Source: Parvibaculum sp963696585 (lineage in GTDB: Bacteria; Pseudomonadota; Alphaproteobacteria; Parvibaculales; Parvibaculaceae). Taken from it: DNA of 64,000 nt. Below are positions 59,232 to 64,000 of the stretch, one piece after another. The DNA is taken from assembly GCA_963696585.1 (NCBI GenBank), contig CAVOKW010000012.1, forward strand, positions 4,272 to 68,271. Reading direction: 5' to 3'. Position 1 is the first letter of the stretch; each line of letters opens with the position of its first letter. Position numbers and translations under genes: made by a program. Below the pieces are notes generated by a model. The model did no database searches. It was not told the origin of the DNA and saw nothing but the letters and a program-made list of their open reading frames with translations.

Positions 59232-60530
59232 ATGAACACATGGCAGAACGGCGTTCCGCGCATCGGAACGGCGCTGAAGACGCTTGAGCAGAAAAGCGCG
59301 GGCGAGCGCCCCGCAACAACGGAAGTGCGCGAGGCGATGGATGATTTTCTCACCGCCTTTGAAGCCTTCAAGGAGGCCAATGACGAACGCCTCGACCAGA
59401 TCGAACGCAAGATGAGCGCCGACGTTGTGAGCGACGACAAGGTGGAACGCATCAACCGCGCGCTCGACCGCCAGAAGAAGACGGTGGACGAATTGGCGCT
59501 CGCCATGTCGCGCCCCGAAATTGGCGGCCATGCGATCTCGCGGCTTGATCCGGCGCGCCGCGAACACAAGCGCGCCTTCGATCTCTATGTCCGCAAGGGC
59601 GAAGCCCAGGACCTGCGCCAGCTCGAAGCCAAGGCCTTGTCGGCGCAGTCCGATCCGGATGGCGGCTATCTTGTGCCGAGCGAAACCGAACGCCTGATCG
59701 ACCGTATCGTCTCGGAAGCCTCGCCCATCCGCGCCATTGCCGGTGTGCGCCAGATCGGCGCGGCGAGCTACAAGAAGCCCTTCACGACGAGCGGCCCGCA
59801 ATCGGGCTGGGTTGGCGAAGTCGAATCGCGCCCCGAAACGACAGCGCCGAAACTCTCCGAACTTGAGTTTCCGGCGATGGAGCTTTACGCCATGCCGGCC
59901 GCGACAAGCACCATGCTTGACGATGGCGCCGTCAATATCGACCAGTGGCTCGCCGAAGAAGTGCAGACGGTTTTTGCCGAGCAGGAAGGCGCGGCCTTTG
60001 TGAATGGCGATGGCGTGAAAAAGCCGCGCGGCTTTCTCTCTTATCCGACGGTGGCCAATGCAAGCTGGGCCTGGGGCAAGCTCGGCTATCTCGTGACCGG
60101 CAATGCCGGGGCGTTTCCGGCCTCGAACCCTGCCGACATCCTGATCGACATGATCTATGCGGTGAAGGCGGGCTACCGCGCCAATGGCCGTTTCGTCATG
60201 AACCGCGCCACGCAATCCGCCATCCGCAAGTTCAAGGATATTGACGGCAATTATCTCTGGCAGCCGGGACTGACGGCGGGCGCCGCGCCAACGCTTTTGA
60301 ACTATCCGGTGACGGAAGCCGAAGACATGCCGTCGATGGCCGCCGACAAGATGGCGCTCGCCTTTGGTGACCTCAAACGCGGCTATCTGATTGTCGATCG
60401 CCTGGGCGTGCGCGTGCTGCGCGATCCTTATAGCGCCAAGCCCTATGTGCTGTTCTACACGACCAAGCGTGTCGGTGGCGGCGTCCAGAACTTTGAAGCC
60501 ATCAAACTCCTGAAATTCGGCACGGCATAA
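59232..60530 (+). CDS. Major capsid protein (HK97 family, GTA gp5)
   Basis: 432 aa. The N-terminal ~110 residues are a charged coiled-coil delta/scaffold domain (AFEAFKEANDERLDQIERKM). The mature HK97 fold starts near AKALSAQSDPDGGYLVPSE, the expected protease site. Hallmarks: IRAIAGVRQIGAASYKKPF, WVGEVESRPET, ELYAMPAATSTMLDDGAVNI, RYLSYPTV region and YLIVDRLGVRVLRDPYS. Forms the icosahedral head. Complete, with AGGAG before the ATG, 45 bp after the protease gene. Confidence 0.95.
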   Translation: MNTWQNGVPRIGTALKTLEQKSAGERPATTEVREAMDDFLTAFEAFKEANDERLDQIERKMSADVVSDDKVERINRALDRQKKTVDELALAMSRPEIGGHAISRLDPARREHKRAFDLYVRKGEAQDLRQLEAKALSAQSDPDGGYLVPSETERLIDRIVSEASPIRAIAGVRQIGAASYKKPFTTSGPQSGWVGEVESRPETTAPKLSELEFPAMELYAMPAATSTMLDDGAVNIDQWLAEEVQTVFAEQEGAAFVNGDGVKKPRGFLSYPTVANASWAWGKLGYLVTGNAGAFPASNPADILIDMIYAVKAGYRANGRFVMNRATQSAIRKFKDIDGNYLWQPGLTAGAAPTLLNYPVTEAEDMPSMAADKMALAFGDLKRGYLIVDRLGVRVLRDPYSAKPYVLFYTTKRVGGGVQNFEAIKLLKFGTA

Positions 60531-60540
60531 GGAGAGCGCC

Positions 60541-60972
60541 ATGAGAGATCTGCATCACAATATCAAAACCATGCTGACACTCGATCCGGCGGTGACAACG
60601 GCGGCGCGATCGGGCGCCCCGGTTGACTCGCAGGGTTTCCATTCGATCGTGCATGTCGCCTGCTTCGGGGCGAGTGGCGACACGCTGTCGGGCTCACTCA
60701 AGTTCGAGGTGAAACTGGAAGCAAGCGACGATGCCAGCACCTGGTCGGCGGTGACCAATGCCAATCATGTGCAGGGCGGTCCGGTGAATGCGTCGGGCGT
60801 TTTTGCCACCATCGACTCGCTCGCCAAAGACCAGCTTGACTATCGCATCGGCTATTGCGGGCCAAGCCGCTACAGCCGCCTGACGATCACGCCGACAGGC
60901 ACGCATGCCAATGGCACGCCGATGGGCGCGCTCGCCATTCTGGCGTCGGCGGATGTGAAGCCGGTGGTGTGA
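60541..60972 (+). CDS. Hypothetical structural protein after the capsid gene
   Basis: 143 aa, 10 bp after the capsid stop, with GGAGAG before the ATG. Beta-rich sequence (FHSIVHVACFGASGDTLSGSLKFEVKLEAS, given for position ~23-52) without recognised domain; the pattern of alternating hydrophobics resembles small decoration or head-stabilising proteins seen in some prophages. Such a gene is not part of the RcGTA set, so it is either specific to this lineage or shows a prophage origin. It is followed by a repeat array. Confidence 0.7.
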   Translation: MRDLHHNIKTMLTLDPAVTTAARSGAPVDSQGFHSIVHVACFGASGDTLSGSLKFEVKLEASDDASTWSAVTNANHVQGGPVNASGVFATIDSLAKDQLDYRIGYCGPSRYSRLTITPTGTHANGTPMGALAILASADVKPVV

Positions 60973-61020
60973 CGGAATGGCTGGATGCCGGGACGAGGCC
61001 GGGCATGACAGCAACGTAAG

Positions 61021-61314
61021 ACGTGGATGGCCCGACCAAATCGGGCCATGACGTATCAATGAATTTCAAAGCGTCATGACCTGCTTCAGGCGGGTCATCC
61101 ACGACCAAATCGGGCCATGACGTATCAATGAATTTCAAAGCGTCATGACCTGCTTCAGGCGGGTCATCCACGACCAAATCGGGCCATGACGTATCAATGA
61201 ATTTCAAAGCGTCATGACCTGCTTCAGGCAGGTCATCCACGACCAAATCGGGCCATGACGTATCAATGAATTTCAAAGCGTCATGACCTGCTTCAGGCAG
61301 GTCATCCACGACTT
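61021..61314. repeat. Tandem array of four 69-bp palindrome units
   Basis: Four units, exactly 69 bp apart (GACCAAA at 61034, 61103, 61172, 61241). The first palindrome has arms ATGGCCCGA/TCGGGCCAT and loop CCAAA. Each unit also contains ATGACCTGC, loop TTCAG, and GCGGGTCAT (units 1-2) or GCAGGTCAT (units 3-4). The G-to-A change in the second arm turns a G-T pair into an A-T pair. The spacer is GACGTATCAATGAATTTC AAAGCGTC. Because 69 is a multiple of three, frames stay open across the array on both strands. It fills the gap between 60972 and the connector gene. Confidence 0.95.
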
Positions 61315-61332
61315 TCATTCAGGAAAACCGAC

Positions 61333-61890
61333 ATGACACTTCTGCTCCTGAGCGGGCCGGGCGAAGAGCCTGTGCCGCTGGAAGAGGCGCGCGCCTATCT
61401 GCGGCTCGATGATGAGACGCAAGACGGTCTCGTCAACGCGCTGATGACGGCGGCACGGCTGACGCTGGAAGCCGCAACGCGCCGCGCCTTTGTCACGCAG
61501 AACTGGCGCGTGACGCTCGATCAATGGCCCGAGCGTGGCGTGATCCTGCCGCTCGCCCCTTTGCAGGGGGTGACGCAGGTGAGCGTGGATGGCGTGGCGC
61601 TGGCAAGCGACGCCTACCTTGTGGATCTTGCCTCAGCACCGCCAAGGCTGAAGGCAGCGCAGGGTGTTGCGCTGCCTGCACCCGAAGATGAAATGGCCGG
61701 CATCGCCATCGACATGCTGGCGGGCTATGGCGCGGCAAGCGCTGTGCCGCCGCCCCTGAAGCAGGCGATCTTGATGCTGACAGCGCATTGGTTTGACAAT
61801 CGCGAGGCCGTTGCCTTTGGCGAACAGGTCAACTTGCTGCCCATGGGTGTCGAGGCCTTGATCGCACCCTATCGGAGGCGGCATCTGTGA
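61333..61890 (+). CDS. Head-tail connector protein (GTA gp6-like)
   Basis: 185 aa. Pattern of the phage gp6/phiE125 gp8 connector: EEPVPLEEARAYLRLDDETQDGLVNALMTAARLTLEAATRRAF (position ~12-54), then NWRVTLDQWPERGVILPLAPLQGVTQVSV, and a C-terminal helix PPPLKQAILMLTAHWFDNREA. Such proteins bind the portal and form the neck. AGGAAAACC precedes the ATG. It overlaps the head-closure gene by 4 bp. Intact. Confidence 0.88.
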   Translation: MTLLLLSGPGEEPVPLEEARAYLRLDDETQDGLVNALMTAARLTLEAATRRAFVTQNWRVTLDQWPERGVILPLAPLQGVTQVSVDGVALASDAYLVDLASAPPRLKAAQGVALPAPEDEMAGIAIDMLAGYGAASAVPPPLKQAILMLTAHWFDNREAVAFGEQVNLLPMGVEALIAPYRRRHL

Positions 61891-62216
61891 ACAGCATCGG
61901 CAAACGACGCCAGCGCGTGCGGCTGCAAGCGGCATCGCGCGCGGCGGATGGCGCGGGCGGCAGCCGGCTTGTCTGGGCGGATGTGGCGATACTCTGGGCC
62001 GAGATCATCGCGCTCAAATCGCGCGAGACACTGATCGGCGAGCGCCATGAAGCCCGCCAGAGCTGGCGCGTCGTGACGCGCTGGCGGGCGGGCGTGACAA
62101 GCGACCATCGCCTGATCTGGGGCCCGCGCGTGCTCGCCATTCATGGCGCGGTGGACCCGGATGGTCAGCGCCGCTGGCTCGCCATTGACGCGGAGGAGGG
62201 CATCCATGAGCCATGA
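61887..62216 (+). CDS. Phage head closure protein (GTA gp7-like)
   Basis: 109 aa of the SPP1 gp16 / HK97 gp7 type: RRQRVRLQAASRAADGAGGS, VWADVAILWAEIIALKSRE and RWRAGVTSDHRLIWGPRVLAIHGAVDPDGQRRWL. It closes the head after packaging. The start codon is GTG at 61887, overlapping the stop of the connector gene; the next gene overlaps its end by 11 bp. Confidence 0.87.
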   Translation: MNSIGKRRQRVRLQAASRAADGAGGSRLVWADVAILWAEIIALKSRETLIGERHEARQSWRVVTRWRAGVTSDHRLIWGPRVLAIHGAVDPDGQRRWLAIDAEEGIHEP

Positions 62217-62616
62217 CGCCGATCTTGAATTGCAAAAGGCGATCCATGCGCGGCTTTGCGCCGATGCGCCGCTCGCGGCGCTGGTCGCCACGCGGGTCTA
62301 TGATAATGCACCGGGCGAGGCCGCCTTTCCCTATGTGACGCTCGGCGAAAACGAGACAAGCGATCAAGGCGGCGACGACATAAGGGTGAGTGAGCATCGC
62401 CTGACGATTTATGTCTGGTCGCGCCGTGGCGGACGCAGCGAAGCCAAGACCATCATGGCCGCGCTCGGCGACGCGCTGCATGACGCCGCGCTGGAACTGA
62501 CCGGACACAGCCTCGTCAATCTGCGTTTTGTCAGCGCCGACACGCGCCGCGCCAGCGACAATGCGACCTGGCTGGGCGTTGTCCGCTTTCGTGCGGTGAC
62601 GCAGGCCATTGAATGA
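62206..62616 (+). CDS. DUF3168 tail terminator protein (GTA gp8-like)
   Basis: 136 aa. DUF3168 pattern: DLELQKAIHARLCADAPLAAL, GEAAFPYVTLGENETSDQGGDD, HRLTIYVWSRRGGRSEAKTIMAAL and ALELTGHSLVNLRFVSADTRR. It caps the tail tube at the head end. ATG at 62206 with GGAGGAGGG upstream, overlapping the gp7-like gene by 11 bp. Its stop is followed within 10 bp by the third palindrome array. Confidence 0.88.
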   Translation: MSHDADLELQKAIHARLCADAPLAALVATRVYDNAPGEAAFPYVTLGENETSDQGGDDIRVSEHRLTIYVWSRRGGRSEAKTIMAALGDALHDAALELTGHSLVNLRFVSADTRRASDNATWLGVVRFRAVTQAIE

Positions 62617-62625
62617 CGAATGGAA

Positions 62626-63264
62626 GACGTGGATGGCCCGACCAAATCGGGCCATGACGTTGCAGAATATTTCAAAGCGTCATGACCCGCTTCAGGCGGG
62701 TCATCCACGACTTTATCGGGCCATGACGTTGCAGAATATTTCAAAGCGTCATGAGCCGCTTCAGGCGGGTCATCCACGACTTTATCGGGCCATGACGTTG
62801 CAGAATATTTCAAAGCGTCATGAGCCGCTTCAGGCGGGTCATCCATGACTTTATCGGGCCATGACGTTGCAGAATATTTCAAAGCGTCATGAGCCGCTTC
62901 AGGCGGGTCATCCACGACTTTATCGGGCCATGACGTTCCAGAATATTTCAAAGCGTCATGAGCCGCTTCAGGCGGGTCATCCACGACTTTATCGGGCCAT
63001 GACGTTGCAGAATATTTCAAAGCGTCGTGAGCCGCTTCAGGCGGGTCATCCACGACTTTATCGGGCCATGACGTTGCAGAATATTTCAAAGCGTCATGAG
63101 CCGCTTCAGGCGGGTCATCCATGACTTTATCGGGCCATGACGTTGCAGAATATTTCAAAGCGTCATGAGCCGCTTCAGGCGGGTCATCCATGACTTTATC
63201 GGGCCATGACGTTGCAGAATATTTCAAAGCGTCGTGAGCCGCTTCAGGCGGGTCATCCACGACT
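62626..63264. repeat. Tandem array of nine 69-bp palindrome units
   Basis: Nine units, each exactly 69 bp (CGGGCC at 62648, 62717, 62786, 62855, 62924, 62993, 63062, 63131, 63200). Each unit carries a half palindrome (TTTATCGGGCCATGACG; the first has the full ATGGCCCGA/TCGGGCCAT), the spacer TTGCAGAATATTTCAAAGCG and the palindrome ATGAGCCGC-TTCAG-GCGGGTCAT with one mismatched pair, intact (ATGACCCGC) only in the first unit. Variation among units is a handful of point changes (CATCCACG/CATCCATG, GTCATG/GTCGTG, TTGCAG/TTCCAG). The minus strand is open for 284 codons across it, a by-product of the period. It fills the gap between gp8-like and gp9-like genes. Confidence 0.95.
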
Positions 63265-63289
63265 TTGAGCCATCAAGGGAAACATCACA

Positions 63290-63703
63290 ATGACCGCTCA
63301 AAAGGGCAAGGACCTGCTCGTCAAACTCGATAGCGACGGGCTCGGCACATTCACAACGGTTGCAGGCTTGCGCACCCGCCAGCTCGCCTTCAATGCACGC
63401 GCGGTGGATATCACCCATGCCGAATCCGCCGGGCGCTGGCGCGAGCTGCTGGCAGGGGCGGGGATGCGCTCGGCCGCCATCAGCGGGCGCGGCATTTTCA
63501 AGGATGCGGCGAGCGACGCGGCACTGCGCCAGATTTTCTTCGACGGCCTCATTCGCAACTGGCAAATCGTCATTCCCGATTTTGGCACGGTGAGCGGCGT
63601 CTTCCAGATCACGGCGCTTGAATATGCCGGCGATCATGATGGCGAAGTGACGTTTGACCTGGCGCTGGAAAGTGCGGGCGAACTCAGCTTCACGGGACTT
63701 TGA
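63290..63703 (+). CDS. Major tail protein (TP901-1 family, GTA gp9-like)
   Basis: 137 aa. TP901-1-type tail tube protein: AQKGKDLLVKLDSDGLGTFTTVAGLRTRQ at the N-terminus, the typical FNARAVDITHAESAGRWRELLAGAG, SAAISGRGIFKDAASD, and FEGVFQI-type strand VSGVFQITALEYAGDHDGEVTFDLALESAG (for position). It forms the tail tube. ATG at 63290, 26 bp after the repeat array; a weak GGGAAA site precedes it. Complete. Confidence 0.92.
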   Translation: MTAQKGKDLLVKLDSDGLGTFTTVAGLRTRQLAFNARAVDITHAESAGRWRELLAGAGMRSAAISGRGIFKDAASDAALRQIFFDGLIRNWQIVIPDFGTVSGVFQITALEYAGDHDGEVTFDLALESAGELSFTGL

Positions 63704-63705
63704 GG

Positions 63706-64000
63706 ATGGCCAATCGTCATCGCGGTGAAATCGAGGCCATGCTCAACGGCACGCCGCGCAAGATGGTGCTGACGCTCGGCGCCCTGGCCGAACTTGAAAG
63801 CGCCTTTGGCGGCGAGGATTTGTTGGCGCTCGCCACGCGCTTCGAGACGGGGCGCCTGTCGGCAAATGATGCAATCCGCGTCATCGGCGCAGGGTTGCGC
63901 GGCGCGGGCGAAAGCGTGAGCGATGCCGACGTGGCGCAGATGACGGCGCAGGGCGGCGCGGCGGGTTTTGTCGCGATTGTCGCCGACCTCCTCTCGGCGA
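63706..64000 (+). CDS. GTA gp10-like tail assembly protein, cut by the window edge
   Basis: 98 codons visible, open to the last base. ATG 63706 is 2 bp after the stop of the tail protein, with TGAGG overlapping. Sequence NRHRGEIEAMLNGTPRKMVLTLGALAELESAFGGEDLLALATRF (position ~3-46) and RLSANDAIRVIGAGLRGAGE is the GTA_gp10 pattern (tail-tube assembly chaperone/gpG-like). In GTA clusters the next genes are a small gp10.1 and the tape measure gp11, which should follow outside the window. Confidence 0.9.
   Translation, partial: MANRHRGEIEAMLNGTPRKMVLTLGALAELESAFGGEDLLALATRFETGRLSANDAIRVIGAGLRGAGESVSDADVAQMTAQGGAAGFVAIVADLLSA

Noticed and set aside
59217..60542. 441-codon minus-strand ORF
   Set aside because: Antisense of the major capsid gene; no recognisable protein pattern.
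62409..63260. Large minus-strand ORF with 23-residue repeats as a repeat protein gene
   Set aside because: It is produced by a 69-bp tandem repeat without stop codons and continues as the antisense of the gp8-like gene; no start signal supports it.

Overview
The window is a GC-rich chromosomal segment of an alphaproteobacterium, most likely of the order Hyphomicrobiales (Rhizobiales). The inference rests on gene content and order: a MucR/Ros regulator, the run DnaA-C-like HTH protein, DUF6456, SufE and DUF5330, a phasin, the DUF2849 / siroheme sulfite reductase / DUF934 operon, betaine-lipid genes (btaA-btaB), and a gene-transfer-agent-like head-tail cluster. I saw no rRNA or tRNA gene, no CRISPR array and no recognisable insertion sequence.

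Layout. (1) 1-9.2 kb: end of btaA and btaB, glutaryl-CoA dehydrogenase, two nitronate monooxygenase-like flavoproteins around a LysR regulator, a DMT permease and two class-C beta-lactamase-fold serine hydrolases. (2) 9.2-11.9 kb: a decay zone holding a frameshifted and truncated phage tape-measure fragment, the 3' end of a GH5 endoglycoceramidase-like gene broken by a 13-bp tandem duplication, and a 35-codon TauD-like stub next to an intact IclR regulator. (3) 11.9-27.7 kb: DUF1214/DUF1254 pair, oligopeptidase B, MaoC hydratase, OmpA-like protein, acyl-CoA synthetase and crotonase, tandem MFS exporters, a CBS-domain histidine kinase, small secreted proteins, DUF2336, a RelE-like/XRE toxin-antitoxin-like pair and an HSL-type esterase whose start is disturbed by another 13-bp duplication. 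(4) 27.8-36.2 kb: a clear cyclic-di-GMP-I riboswitch ahead of a ParA-type ATPase and a ribbon-helix-helix partner, then MucR and the conserved Hyphomicrobiales block. (5) 36.4-52.4 kb: prfC, MscS channel, D-amino-acid dehydrogenase, phasin with a visible promoter and operator, sulfite reductase operon, a candidate small RNA, an SsuABC/ThiXYZ-type ABC importer, an ABC-F ATPase, a class A PBP and a YcgN protein. (6) 52.4 kb to the end: a GTA/prophage late operon in canonical order (small terminase-like, large terminase, portal, small membrane protein, prohead protease, capsid, unknown, connector gp6, closure gp7, terminator gp8, major tail gp9, gp10 cut by the window edge).

The most unusual feature is what lies between the head-tail genes. 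Five intergenic positions in or just before the late operon are filled with REP-like 23-nt palindromes. There are three tandem arrays: 17 units of about 63 bp, 4 units of exactly 69 bp, and 9 units of exactly 69 bp. There are also two copies of a composite unit made of a 118-bp repeat, palindromes and a GIY-YIG endonuclease ORF. One GIY-YIG copy is intact. Two others share an identical 108-bp internal deletion that removes the catalytic glutamate, and they sit in a 282-bp tandem duplication. The layout resembles REP/RAYT systems but with a GIY-YIG nuclease in place of the tyrosine transposase. This is a hypothesis from layout only. The second standout is the c-di-GMP riboswitch controlling a ParA/RHH pair.
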